Shown one piece after another: positions 35,314 through 44,505 of a DNA stretch of 64,000 nucleotides (within the stretch, counting starts at the first letter, position 1; each line of letters opens with the position of its first letter). Both the position numbers and the translations under genes were made by a program. The stretch is from positions 1,791,655 through 1,855,654 of the forward strand of contig NZ_CP036266.1 in NCBI RefSeq assembly GCF_007744075.1, given 5' to 3'. Source of the DNA: Gimesia chilikensis. Its GTDB lineage: Bacteria > Planctomycetota > Planctomycetia > Planctomycetales > Planctomycetaceae. A model generated the notes under the pieces. That model was given only the letters and a program-made list of their open reading frames with translations, was not told the origin of the DNA and searched no databases.

Positions 35314-37014
35314 TCAGCCAATGATATCTTTCCGGTGGGAAACGTAGTCCCAGACGACGTAGCGGTCGAGGTCGCGGCCGGCGGTGAAGAAGACGCGGCC
35401 CTGGGTGGCTTCGGCCAGGCGGTGGGCGAACTGGATGTCTTCGCTGGACTGGGACCAGCTGGGAATCAGGAAAATGTTGATTGTGATTCCCTCGCGATGG
35501 CAGAGGTAGGCTTCCCGCATGGTGGCTGATTCGGTCTGCGGATCAGGTGGATAGAGCAGGTAAAGTTGTTCCCCTTCGAAGTGTGCGGTGGGCAGGCCGT
35601 CGGTGATCAGAATGATCTGTTTGTTGGGCGTGTCCTGTAATGCCAGGAAGTTCCGCGAGAGCTGCAGCCCGTGCTGGATGTTGGTGAAGTGCGGCGGGAT
35701 GATTGACTCGCTGATCTTCTCGTCGCTCATGTCGACCTTCAGACGGACGACGGGATCGAAAATCGTGACCGGTTTGGGCATCATCTCAGCGATTTCACCG
35801 ACCGTGCGCGGCTTGGCAAACGTGTACATCTCGATGAATTGCAGATAGTCGCCGGGGAATTCGCCATGGATCAATGCTTCGAGTGCCAGTCCCATCTGCT
35901 TGACGTTCACGTACTGGCCTTCGTAACGCATAGAGCCGCTCATGTCCATGAGCACGGTGGTGGCGCACTTGGGTGTATTGCGTGTCTTGTGGATGACCAG
36001 ATCGTCTGATTTCAGGCGGATCGGCAGCCCCGGTCCGTCTCTGAGAATGGCATTGGTGAAGGACTGGGTGATATCCATGTTTGAGACCGAATCACCAAAT
36101 TCGTAGGGTTTGGTGCTGGGCATTTCCACTGCACCTTCGCCAACCACAGGACCCGTATGGCGGCCGGTACGAGAGGCCTGCAGATCGCTGAAGATTCGTT
36201 CCAGAATACGGCTTTGAAACAGGCGGTAAGCTTTGGGGGTCAGGCGGAACTGGCCTTTTGAGAATTCCAGTCCCTGTTGATCAGCCATCTCACGCAGCAT
36301 GTCGCGAACCTGTTTCTGGATGGCTTCCAGCGTTTCCATATCGCCGGGTTGTGTGAATTCGGAGAGGGCCTCCATGTCGATGATCGCGATCTGGGCCGTC
36401 TCGCGGGCTTCTTCCAGCTGTTTCAGTAATTCATCGATCTTTTCGAGTTCAGCTTTGATCTCGAGGGCTTCCGGAATTGTCAGCGAGGTTCGTCCGGTGA
36501 AATGGTAGTTGGCGGCGAGTTCATCGATTTCGTACTTGTCGCCCAGGCGGTCCACCAGTTGGACCAGTCCTTTGGAGAACGGGCTCTGGTCGTCATTGAT
36601 TCGGTACCAGAGTCGTTCCAGATCGTAGATCTGTTCTTCCCGGACCGCCTGTCGATAATAGTCTTTGTACTTCCGCGGCGGTTGGATCTGTTTCGCGTAA
36701 TCGTGATAACTGCGGCGGGCTTTCTTACGGACGCCGTCGGTCTCATAGGTTGCGAGGATTTTACGTTTCCGCTCCTCCAGCATGGCCAGCAGGGCATCAA
36801 GACTCGGTCCAAGGCCGGCAATCTGGCTGGGGTCGAGGCGAATGGCGCGGGCCAGTTCTTCCTCGGTCAGTTCCCGCATTGATCCATAATACATCATGTG
36901 ATTCAACGCGGGGGAGACCAGGTCCGGAGGCGGCTGCATCGGATCGGGAATACGTTTGGGATCATACTTCTGATAAGTATGAATAATACCGCCAGTCAGT
37001 CGTTTGTCTGTCAT
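35314..37014 (-). CDS. VWA-domain protein, partner of MoxR-like ATPase
   Basis: This is 566 residues. The first 330 are helical and charged, with a coiled-coil-like stretch (IKAELEKIDELLKQLEEA). The last 220 are a von Willebrand A domain with MIDAS motif TVLMDMSGSM, then MYTFAK and IILITDGLPT. Cytoplasmic. It starts 39 bases after the MoxR-like gene. Family knowledge: MoxR ATPases with VWA partners remodel or insert metals into target proteins, as in magnesium chelatase (ChlI/ChlD) or CoxD/CoxE-type systems. No target enzyme lies adjacent. Confidence 0.85.
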   Translation of the reverse strand: MTDKRLTGGIIHTYQKYDPKRIPDPMQPPPDLVSPALNHMMYYGSMRELTEEELARAIRLDPSQIAGLGPSLDALLAMLEERKRKILATYETDGVRKKARRSYHDYAKQIQPPRKYKDYYRQAVREEQIYDLERLWYRINDDQSPFSKGLVQLVDRLGDKYEIDELAANYHFTGRTSLTIPEALEIKAELEKIDELLKQLEEARETAQIAIIDMEALSEFTQPGDMETLEAIQKQVRDMLREMADQQGLEFSKGQFRLTPKAYRLFQSRILERIFSDLQASRTGRHTGPVVGEGAVEMPSTKPYEFGDSVSNMDITQSFTNAILRDGPGLPIRLKSDDLVIHKTRNTPKCATTVLMDMSGSMRYEGQYVNVKQMGLALEALIHGEFPGDYLQFIEMYTFAKPRTVGEIAEMMPKPVTIFDPVVRLKVDMSDEKISESIIPPHFTNIQHGLQLSRNFLALQDTPNKQIILITDGLPTAHFEGEQLYLLYPPDPQTESATMREAYLCHREGITINIFLIPSWSQSSEDIQFAHRLAEATQGRVFFTAGRDLDRYVVWDYVSHRKDIIG

Positions 37015-37053
37015 AGTCGTGTCTCGATCTCTCTGACGAGAGCCAGGGGATGA

Positions 37054-38460
37054 TCAGGTCTCATAAGTGATGCGGCCATGATCCTGCGAACGCGAAATTT
37101 TACTGTTGGCATAGAGTCCTGCGAGAATGAACTCAATACAGGACGCGCGGACGGCTTCATCGCCCGAGGCATTAACCTCAAACGCTTTATCCCAGATCGG
37201 GGGAACGCGTTTCAGACGTTCGGCGTACTGGGAAGAGGGAAGCATGTCACCCACTTCGATCTTAATTCCCTGGGAAAAGATCTCACTGATCTCCGCGAGG
37301 CCATGTTCGACAATGTATTCCTGAAAGACATCCTGGATGGCCTGGGCGATGATGGAATCGAGTACCTGTCGCTCCGACATCTGGTTGGCGCCCATCAAAT
37401 CGAGCTCCAGTTTCCCCAGTGAGGACGAGTAGAGGTGCCCCAGATCACTGATGCGGGGGACAGCCGGTTTTTCATTGAGCACCGCACCCCGGCGGCGGGC
37501 TGAAGCGACCATCATCCGATAGTTGGCAATACTGAAGCGGGCACTCACGCCGGAATCGTGGTCGACGTATTTTGAGGCGCGGGCAGCGATGGAGATCTGT
37601 TCGATAATCTCACGCATGAAGTAGGGAATGACCACGGGGACATCCCCTTCGAGATCGACGTTGGCTTCCTGCTCCATGATTTCGATTCCCAGGCTGCGTT
37701 CCCGGGGATAATGCGTATGAACAACTGAGCCGATACGGTCCTTCAACTGGGGAATAACTTTCCCACTGCGGTTGAAGGTCGAGGGGTTGGAGGAGAACAG
37801 AATCAGCATGTCGAGGTCGAAGCGGATGGGATAGCCGCGGATCTGCACATCCCGTTCTTCGAGGATGTTAAACAGGCCGACCTGGACCAGTTCATCGAGT
37901 TCAGGTAGTTCGTTCATGGCAAAAATGCCCCGGTGCATGCGGGGGATCAGGCCGAAGTGCAGCGCACTTTCTGCTGACATGCTTTCACCGTGTGCCAGTT
38001 TGGCGGGATCAATTTCGCCGATCACGTCAGCAAACTTGGTTCCCGGTGCCAGACGTTCCGCGTAACGGTCTTCACGTGACCACCAGGCAATGGGCACATC
38101 GTGGTCCGGGGTGTTCGCCAGAAATTTGCGTCCGATACTGGTGATGGGTTGATAGGGATCGTCGTGCACAGGTGACTCAGGCAGATCGAGATAGGGGATC
38201 TCTGGGTCCAGAAACCGGACCAGTTGTCGCATGATGCGGCTTTTGGCCTGTCCTTTTTCGCCCAGAAAGAGCATGTCGTGCTCAGAGAGCAGGGCGAGGA
38301 CGATGTCGGGGATGACTGTATCATCATAGCCGACAATGCCGGGGAACAGTTCATCCCCCTGTTGCAGGACCTGCATCAGATTGTCGTAAATTTCGCGTTT
38401 AACTGTCTTGCTTTGCCAGCCGCTTTCGCGGAGTTCCGCCAGATTGGTGGGACGACTCAT
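37054..38460 (-). CDS. MoxR/ChlI-like AAA+ ATPase
   Basis: This is 468 residues. The Walker A is [18 protein letters not shown]. The Walker B region is [13 protein letters not shown], where the usual D-E is N-E. Sensor 1 is [25 protein letters not shown] and an arginine-finger region follow as in magnesium-chelatase subunit I. The C-terminus adds a helical lid domain. The changed Walker B first acid is seen in several MoxR relatives and need not abolish ATP hydrolysis. It is the first gene of the ATPase-VWA pair and hence the motor for whatever client the VWA protein recruits. Confidence 0.83.
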   Translation of the reverse strand: MSRPTNLAELRESGWQSKTVKREIYDNLMQVLQQGDELFPGIVGYDDTVIPDIVLALLSEHDMLFLGEKGQAKSRIMRQLVRFLDPEIPYLDLPESPVHDDPYQPITSIGRKFLANTPDHDVPIAWWSREDRYAERLAPGTKFADVIGEIDPAKLAHGESMSAESALHFGLIPRMHRGIFAMNELPELDELVQVGLFNILEERDVQIRGYPIRFDLDMLILFSSNPSTFNRSGKVIPQLKDRIGSVVHTHYPRERSLGIEIMEQEANVDLEGDVPVVIPYFMREIIEQISIAARASKYVDHDSGVSARFSIANYRMMVASARRRGAVLNEKPAVPRISDLGHLYSSSLGKLELDLMGANQMSERQVLDSIIAQAIQDVFQEYIVEHGLAEISEIFSQGIKIEVGDMLPSSQYAERLKRVPPIWDKAFEVNASGDEAVRASCIEFILAGLYANSKISRSQDHGRITYET

Positions 38461-38661
38461 GTAGAAATCTCATTATGTTTTGAGGCTGAATGCGGTTTGA
38501 GGGATGCGCTGCTTTGATGTTAGTGAGTTTTGAAATCAGCCTGGTGTATTGGCAATGAACTGGCCGTTTCAAGCTCACACTCAATCATAGACAAAATTAG
38601 CGTTCAGACTATGGTGTGTTTGTTCACTTTTGCAGTTTCCGGGTAAGACAATGCATTCTTG

Positions 38662-40146
38662 TCAAAATTCTCCCGACAGGGCTGCGTTTTCAATCGGGGT
38701 CAGCGAGGCAATAATCCGGGCAACGGTTCCCTGTCCTCGTGTGGACTCGAGACGGAATTTTCCGTTGATGAGTGAGAGTCGGAATTCAATATTGCTCAGG
38801 CCGATGCCGCTGGCATCGGAAATCTGGTGATCGAGTTGTTCTGTATCGAAACCCACACCCTGATCGGAAACGACAATCTCAATTTTGTTTTCGGGTAGCA
38901 GGCTCATGCAGACACGCGCTTCGGTGGTTTCCGAATGCTTGACGACGTTAAACAGCAGTTCGCGAATGCATTCATATAAGGCGACTTTGATTGTATCGTG
39001 TTGTGGTTCCGCCTGGCGGTCGAGATCGAGTGTGACGTTCAGGTTGTAGCGTTCCTGCATGTTGTGTGACAGCCATTCCAGCGCAGTGACCAGGCCTTCT
39101 TCGTGCAGAACGACCGGGTTGAGTTCCGCGGTCAGGGAACGTGTGATTTCAATTCCCTGGTTGAGCAGTTCATCGGCGCGGGTCAAAGTCTGGCGGATGA
39201 ATTCATCAGTAGTGTCATTTTTAGCGATATCCAGGTGGATGCGGACTCCTACAAGAACCTGCTGGAGGTGGTCATGGAGGATGTCTGCCAGTTGTCGTCG
39301 TTCCTGCTGGGCTGCGACAGCGACGGCCCGGGTCAGATCGGCTTGTTTCTGTTCCGCCTGTTTCCGTTCACTGATATCCCCAATGATCCCGGCGAAGAGT
39401 CCGAACTGGGGCAGGTCTGTAACGGAAATCTCGATGGGGAACAGGCTGCCATCACGTCGTCGTGCCATCAGTTCCCGACGCGAACCAATGATCGAGGCCT
39501 GTCCTGTTTCCAGGTAACGGGTGAGATACCGGTCATGCACAGCCCGGATCGCATCGGGAGTGAGCACGCTGACGTTCTGGTTAATGATTTCATGTGCCCG
39601 GTAACCGAACATTTTTTCCGCAGCCGGGTTGAATGATTGAATCAGCCCACTGCGATTGATGGTAATGACCGCCTCGAGGGCGGTTTCCACGATCGCTTTG
39701 AGTTCGGCTTGTGTCTGCAGGAGTTCGCTGGAAACGCTTTGGTTTTGCAGGATCCGTTTAATCGAGGACCGAAACAGATCCGGATCGATGGGTTTGACGA
39801 AATAGTCGGCGACACCGGTGCGAAAGGCGAGAATCATGTTTTCGATGCGGGTCCGGGAAGTGATGACCAGCAATTCGGCTGACGGCGCCAGCTGTTTTAA
39901 TCGGGGGAGTACCTCTTCGATACTGCCATCAGGCAGGTCGTGTTCCAGAATGATCAGAAAATAATCTGACCACCGGTTACGATCGAAAAGTTGAGCCACT
40001 GTCTCTGCAGTCTCAACCGGATAACCGTCTCCTGCAAGAATCTGCAGCAGGCTGTTACGGGATTCAGGATCTGGTTCGACCAGCAGAATCGGTGATCCCT
40101 GGGGCTGGAGCGTAACTCCTGCTGACATGCTGGATTCCTGTTTCAA
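38662..40146 (-). CDS. Hybrid histidine kinase: degenerate receiver, PAS, HisKA_3/HATPase
   Basis: This is 494 residues from ATG 40146 (a second ATG at 40128 is possible). Residues about 18-140 are a receiver fold, but the phosphoacceptor aspartate is glutamate (FLIILEHDLPDG) and the acidic pair is E-P (LLVEPDPES). The threonine/serine and lysine (VITSRT, YFVKPID) remain. Residues about 150-270 form a PAS domain. The kinase core follows with QQERRQLADILHDHLQQVL (phosphoacceptor histidine), an N-box in ECIRELLFNVVKHS, and G-boxes DQGVGFD and ASGIGLSNIEFR. No membrane helix, so cytoplasmic. Its likely partner is the NarL-type regulator at 42363-43028. Confidence 0.88.
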   Translation of the reverse strand: MKQESSMSAGVTLQPQGSPILLVEPDPESRNSLLQILAGDGYPVETAETVAQLFDRNRWSDYFLIILEHDLPDGSIEEVLPRLKQLAPSAELLVITSRTRIENMILAFRTGVADYFVKPIDPDLFRSSIKRILQNQSVSSELLQTQAELKAIVETALEAVITINRSGLIQSFNPAAEKMFGYRAHEIINQNVSVLTPDAIRAVHDRYLTRYLETGQASIIGSRRELMARRRDGSLFPIEISVTDLPQFGLFAGIIGDISERKQAEQKQADLTRAVAVAAQQERRQLADILHDHLQQVLVGVRIHLDIAKNDTTDEFIRQTLTRADELLNQGIEITRSLTAELNPVVLHEEGLVTALEWLSHNMQERYNLNVTLDLDRQAEPQHDTIKVALYECIRELLFNVVKHSETTEARVCMSLLPENKIEIVVSDQGVGFDTEQLDHQISDASGIGLSNIEFRLSLINGKFRLESTRGQGTVARIIASLTPIENAALSGEF

Positions 40147-40495
40147 GGGACCTCCTTTTCGGTTTCAAATACTATTCTACGGTAACCGTTCCCCAGATGT
40201 GTGTAAAGAATTTGTGAAGAAGTTTGCTGGTGCATTCCACGACCTGGGGGTTTCCCCCAGAGCAGAAAGGTCAGTTTTCCGATTACCGCTGATTACGGAG
40301 TTTTGTAATGTACGCTCTACAGGATGTGTTATGCTCTGGCTCGTTTCGTCCTGGCGAGTGGGGAGAACAAGAAAAACAGTCAGCCATCGGGCCTGAACCT
40401 GACTGATTTCGCTTTTCTCTGAGAGTCTCAGGCAGGGATGTGAGTAACTAAGGAAATTCGTGCCTTTGTCACACTCTCTTGAGAGGAAAGATATT
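40147..40495. other. Non-coding divergent region before the csrA operon
   Basis: About 350 bases between the kinase (minus) and the csrA-associated gene (plus). No gene is visible. GAGAGG (about 40480) is the ribosome site of the downstream gene. No confident promoter, riboswitch or repeat was recognised. Confidence 0.45.
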
Positions 40496-40840
40496 ATGCG
40501 AACGACAGGTAGTTGGCCACAGCCGGCTGATTTGAAACAACGGTCACGCTTTCAGGAAAATTCGGAAATAACGGAGCGCGTCGAATACGACCTGAGCGAG
40601 ATTGCCGGACTGGAGAATCAGCAGATTCAAAAGATGAGTCATCAGGAACTGGAGGGAGTTGTTAGCGCAACACGCTCGATGGTCCTGAATACAAGCTGTC
40701 CCAACCGGCTGTCTCATTTTGATCAGTCTACTCTTAAACGTCTGGTTTATCTGGCCCGTTTCTGCTGCCAGAACCAGCGCGCCCGTACTCCATTTTCAGG
40801 GAATGAAAGCCATGCTTGTCTTAACACGCAAAAAAAATGA
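40496..40840 (+). CDS. Small hypothetical protein overlapping csrA
   Basis: This is 114 residues from ATG 40496, chosen because GAGAGG lies about 10 bases upstream. The frame extends to 40460 but without a ribosome site there. The protein is hydrophilic and mostly helical (YDLSEIAGLENQQIQKMSHQ and STLKRLVYLARFCCQ). No domain is recognised. Its last 29 bases overlap the start of csrA in another frame, so the two genes are probably translationally coupled and it may have a role in CsrA regulation. Confidence 0.6.
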   Translation: MRTTGSWPQPADLKQRSRFQENSEITERVEYDLSEIAGLENQQIQKMSHQELEGVVSATRSMVLNTSCPNRLSHFDQSTLKRLVYLARFCCQNQRARTPFSGNESHACLNTQKK

Positions 40841-41027
40841 AGAGATTTGTATCAATGATGATATCGTGTTGACTGTGCTGCGGATTCAAGGTGGGAAAGT
40901 CAGAATCGGGATTAAATGCCCTGCAAAAATTCCGATTCGCCGCAGTGAAGTGCAGGTGGAAATGCTGGGTGAGGATGAATGTCTGTTAGAGGAACCCCTG
41001 ATGACGGCAGAGCACCTGGTCGTTTGA
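40812..41027 (+). CDS. csrA: Carbon storage regulator CsrA
   Basis: This is 71 residues from ATG 40812, where the protein begins MLVLTRKKNEEICINDDI exactly as CsrA does. An ATG three codons upstream at 40803 is in frame. VRIGIKCPAKIPIRRSEV contains the conserved RIGIxAP and I-x-R-x-E-V RNA-binding blocks. Family knowledge: the dimer binds GGA in mRNA hairpin loops near ribosome sites and represses or stabilises target messages. A GGA sits ten bases before its own start, as expected for autoregulation. FliW is not in the window. Confidence 0.93.
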   Translation: MLVLTRKKNEEICINDDIVLTVLRIQGGKVRIGIKCPAKIPIRRSEVQVEMLGEDECLLEEPLMTAEHLVV

Positions 41028-41241
41028 AGTCCGGAACGGCTGTTGGTTCAGGTCTGTGTAGCTTACGCAATACCGCTGAAGATGCGGGCGGATCATTCAA
41101 TGCCTGCGATCAGGGCTTGTAAACGATCATGTTGCCTGAATCACAATTTAATAAGCCACGTAATATTCAGGTGAAACCCAAATCGCTGAAGCGAATCCAT
41201 AATACTTTTCAGGACTCAATCGACATACTAAGGAGGGCGGC

Positions 41242-41511
41242 GTGAAACTGCAGGGAGAAATAAAAACAGAATTGTTTTCCAATTCGGATCATCAACTCGT
41301 GGCACAGGTGAAACGTGTTCTGCAGTCTTCGGGCTATGCTCCCCTGGCTAAAGTCAGGGTGTTTGCTGAGGAAGGGAAAGTCTGTCTGGAAGGAGAAGTC
41401 CCAACCTATTTCATGAAACAGCTGGCCCAGACACGTGTACTGCCGATTGAGGGCGTCAGGCGACTGACGAATGAACTCAATGTGGACCGCCAGTACCACC
41501 ATTTTACCTGA
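41242..41511 (+). CDS. BON-domain protein
   Basis: This is 89 residues starting at GTG 41242, chosen because AAGGAGG ends five bases upstream. The single BON domain is recognised from LVAQVKRVLQSSGYAPL, VRVFAEEGKVCLEGEVPTYF and LPIEGVRRLTNELNV. There is no signal peptide or lysM partner, so it is probably cytoplasmic. BON domains bind membranes or act in stress proteins such as OsmY. The role here is unknown. It may be cotranscribed with csrA, 215 bases upstream. Confidence 0.82.
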   Translation: MKLQGEIKTELFSNSDHQLVAQVKRVLQSSGYAPLAKVRVFAEEGKVCLEGEVPTYFMKQLAQTRVLPIEGVRRLTNELNVDRQYHHFT

Positions 41512-41651
41512 ACAATCTCAGCGGAGCCTCTGTCTACTCCGCCAGGCAGACATCAGTCACGTTGCAAGCTCCTGACTTCACCCTGGAATTTGTAGCGTGA
41601 CTGTTTTCATTTCATGTGAGACCCTGGCGCATCTCTCCGCAGGGCCTCTGG

Positions 41652-42095
41652 TCAGAGCTGCAGAAGATCAAACAGGGGTGCCTGAGTGAGCGAGAGTAGA
41701 AACAGGAATCGCTGCTCTTTGTCGGCCTGTTCAATTTCCAGTGAATTGCGTACGGCAGGCCCCTGTTCAACAGGTAGCAGAGCCGCTTTCCAGTCGACTT
41801 TGCCGGGTTCATAATGGAAGAGATTTTCGTATCCCAGTTCGCCGAGTCGTTGCAGAGCCTGAGTGGCGATCGGACATTCAAAGTTCATTCCATAAATGAC
41901 GATGGTTTGTGATTTGTCCGGGCAGAGTGCAGATACTTCACTGTCAAAACGATGGTCGAACGGGGCATTGATGGCCCCTCTGATGTGATATTCCTTGTAT
42001 GAATTTTGGGGTAGTACATCCAGAAGCAGCAAGCTGGGGCAAGATGCCAGTAGTTGCTGAAGATCATTTCTACCAATTGTGGTCATGGCCTGCAT
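41652..42095 (-). CDS. Rhodanese-like domain protein lacking the catalytic cysteine
   Basis: This is 147 residues. The fold is recognised from LLLLDVLPQNSYKEYHIRGA (conserved D and HIRGA) and TQALQRLGELGYENLFHYEPG near the C-terminus. In an active enzyme the loop after the third strand reads Y-C-x-x-G-x-R-S. Here it reads YGMNFECPIAT, with glycine in place of cysteine and a cysteine five residues later. Sulfurtransferase activity is therefore doubtful; a binding or sensory role is more likely. No clear operon partner. Confidence 0.8.
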   Translation of the reverse strand: MQAMTTIGRNDLQQLLASCPSLLLLDVLPQNSYKEYHIRGAINAPFDHRFDSEVSALCPDKSQTIVIYGMNFECPIATQALQRLGELGYENLFHYEPGKVDWKAALLPVEQGPAVRNSLEIEQADKEQRFLFLLSLTQAPLFDLLQL

Positions 42096-42362
42096 TCTTT
42101 ACTCTTGAAAACTCTTTTGGCGGTTGAGTTCATGCTGAGATGGCAAAACGCTCGGACTCGAAGTTATCTTCGGACTGTGAGTATTTTAATCCAGGTCCGG
42201 GATGTCCTGCTATCAGGCAATCAGGGGTATAGGTCTGGGGGGAACTTCCGACGCTGCCATCAGGAATTACCCCAGGCAGATTTTCAGGGAGTCTGCGACA
42301 ACAAGGGGAAGTGAAATTAAAGACGCCTGTGCCTGAGAGTAAGTCTCCCTGTCGCGGAAGAA

Positions 42363-43028
42363 CTATTTCTTTTCCAGGACCCATTGAATCGCATTGCGGA
42401 TCAATTCCGTCGCATTATCGAGGTTCAGCTTGTGTTTGATGTTTTCCCGATAGGTTTCAACGGTTTTGGGACTCAGGTTCAGCTTTTCGGCGATCTGGCG
42501 TGTCGTCTCTCCCAAGCCGATCTGTTCGAATACTTCCAGTTCGCGATCGGAGAGCGTTTCAATGGGAGACTCTTCGCTGTAATTCACTGATCCAATGGAA
42601 CGGCAGATCATGCGTTCTGTAATTTCGGAGCTGAGAAAAACTTTTCCCGAGAGTACCCGATGGATGGCGGTGACCAGTTGCTCGGGGGCTTGCTGCTTAT
42701 TGACAAAGCCCAGAGCGCCGGCTCGAATACAGCGTTCGGCAAACAGGTTTTCATCGTGCATGGAGACGGCGAGCATTTTGATCTGCTTGAACTGGGCCTT
42801 GATGTCTTTAATCAGCTCCAGTCCACTGCCATCTTTCAGAGAGATGTCAACAATTACCAGATCGGGCGGATCGTTCATGATCTGATTCAGGGCGACGGAT
42901 TTACTGTCAGCTTCAGCACAGACCTGCAGATTGTCTTCACGTTCGATCAATCGGGAATAGCCTTCCCTGACAATCGGATGATCGTCCACAATCATGATCC
43001 GGGTTTTAGACTGAGTCGTATTTTCCAT
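42363..43028 (-). CDS. NarL/FixJ-family response regulator
   Basis: This is 221 residues. The receiver has MIVDDHPIVREGYSRLI (acidic pair), phosphoacceptor aspartate in LVIVDISLKDGSGLELI, and the AVSMHDEN and GFVNKQQ conserved positions. The output is a LuxR-type helix-turn-helix: LSDRELEVFEQIGLGETTRQ, IAEKLNLSPKTVETYRENIK. It is a DNA-binding transcription factor activated by a HisKA_3-type kinase. The only such kinase in the window lies at 38662-40146, about 2.2 kb away on the same strand, so pairing is plausible but not certain. Confidence 0.9.
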   Translation of the reverse strand: MENTTQSKTRIMIVDDHPIVREGYSRLIEREDNLQVCAEADSKSVALNQIMNDPPDLVIVDISLKDGSGLELIKDIKAQFKQIKMLAVSMHDENLFAERCIRAGALGFVNKQQAPEQLVTAIHRVLSGKVFLSSEITERMICRSIGSVNYSEESPIETLSDRELEVFEQIGLGETTRQIAEKLNLSPKTVETYRENIKHKLNLDNATELIRNAIQWVLEKK

Positions 43029-43303
43029 TCAGAGGCCCCTGATTCCCAGTTGGCTGACCAGAAAACCGTCTGCGACTGGTTGCGGAACCGTTCGTTTTCA
43101 ATTCAGACGATCTGGTGTCAGACTAGAATTATACAATCCCGAAAACTGCTTCGATAGATCATCTCTGGTTTCTATCCTGTGATTTCGTTGTCTGTTAAAA
43201 TGACCGATACGACGTGACTGTACAGGTTTCTGCTGAAAGGCGCATTCCTGTCAGCCACTGTGTGCTGATCTCATCACTGATTACATACCCAGGGAGACTC
43301 GCC

Positions 43304-44458
43304 TTGAATCGCGCCGCATTTACTGTCTGGTCCTGTTTATGGATTGTCTGTTTCTCCGTCAGTAATGCGGTCGCAGAACCGCCCGGATCGGCTGCGAGTC
43401 TCCTGCAGCCTTTTGTTGAGCGCGAAGAACTGGCAGGGGCGGTTGCACTGGTCGCAGGTCGGGATGAAATTCTTTCGACAGAGACCGTAGGCTATGCCGA
43501 CATTGCGAAACAGAAAAAAATGCCGCCTGATGCGATGTTCTGGATCGCTTCCCAGACGAAAGGCATGACTGCGGCCGCGGTCATGATGCTGGTGGATGAA
43601 GGGAAGATTTCGCTGGATGATCCGGTCGAAAAATATCTGCCTGAATTCCGGAGTCAGATGGTGCTGGTGGAAGAGGACGAACATCACAGGTTACTCAAAA
43701 AGCCGACTCACCCCATCACGATTCGTGAAGTGTTGAGTCATATGAGTGGTTTACCATTTAAATCTGCCGTTGAAGTTCCAGCGTTGGATGCTCTTCCACT
43801 GGAGACTGCAGTTCGGAGTTATGCTATCACACCGCTGCAGACCCAGCCGGGGACGCATTACCAGTATTCGAATGCCGGTATTAATACTGCGGCACGAATC
43901 ATCGAAGTGGTTACCGGCGCTCCTTACGAGGATTTCATGCAGCAGCGTCTGTTTGATCCACTGGGAATGAAAGACACCACGTTCTGGCCCAGTGAGGAGC
44001 AGGTTACGCGGCTGGCGAAATCATACCGGCCCGATGAGTCGAAGCAACACCTGGTCGAATTTCCGCTGACGCAACTGACCTATCCCCTGACCAGTCATAA
44101 CGGTCGCTTTCCGATGCCAGCCGGGGGACTGTTTTCTACCGCACAGGATACGGCAAAATTCTGTCAGATGCTCCTGGATGAAGGGGAACTGAATGGACGG
44201 CGTTACTTGAGTAAAGCTGCCTTTCAGGAACTGACGAGCCGACAGACTCCTGGGACAGTGAAGCAGAGCTATGGACTGGGATTATCTGTGGGGCCCGACT
44301 GGTTCGGGCACGGTGGTGCGCACGCAACGAATATGGAAGTACATCCAGAACAGGGGATCGTCATCATCTGGATGGTGCAGCATGGCGGATTTCCCGGAAA
44401 GGGAGCCCAGGCCAAAAACAAATTCCGAGACTGGGCACTTCAGCGCTATAGCAAGTGA
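43304..44458 (+). CDS. Secreted beta-lactamase-fold serine hydrolase
   Basis: The frame opens at GTG 43214, but TTG 43304 has AGGGAG eight bases upstream and begins a signal peptide (NRAAFTVWSCLWIVCFSVSN), so that start is preferred, giving 384 residues. The class C fold motifs are ASQTKGMTAAAV (S-x-x-K), QYSNAGINT (Y-x-N) and WFGHGGAHAT (H-G-G for K-T-G). Family knowledge: these are esterases, peptidases or beta-lactamases. The long family without known lactamase function fits best. Periplasmic or surface-exposed. It ends four bases after a possible GTG start of the next gene. Confidence 0.82.
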   Translation: MNRAAFTVWSCLWIVCFSVSNAVAEPPGSAASLLQPFVEREELAGAVALVAGRDEILSTETVGYADIAKQKKMPPDAMFWIASQTKGMTAAAVMMLVDEGKISLDDPVEKYLPEFRSQMVLVEEDEHHRLLKKPTHPITIREVLSHMSGLPFKSAVEVPALDALPLETAVRSYAITPLQTQPGTHYQYSNAGINTAARIIEVVTGAPYEDFMQQRLFDPLGMKDTTFWPSEEQVTRLAKSYRPDESKQHLVEFPLTQLTYPLTSHNGRFPMPAGGLFSTAQDTAKFCQMLLDEGELNGRRYLSKAAFQELTSRQTPGTVKQSYGLGLSVGPDWFGHGGAHATNMEVHPEQGIVIIWMVQHGGFPGKGAQAKNKFRDWALQRYSK

Positions 44459-44505
44459 CTCGGTTCGATTCTGTAAACTATCCGACTGAAGAGAAAGCAA
44501 GGCTG

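Noticed and set aside
44455..44505. GTG start for the SelA-like gene overlapping the hydrolase stop
   Set aside because: The added 17 residues do not belong to the family's usual start; ATG 44506 fits better, though the GTG cannot be excluded.
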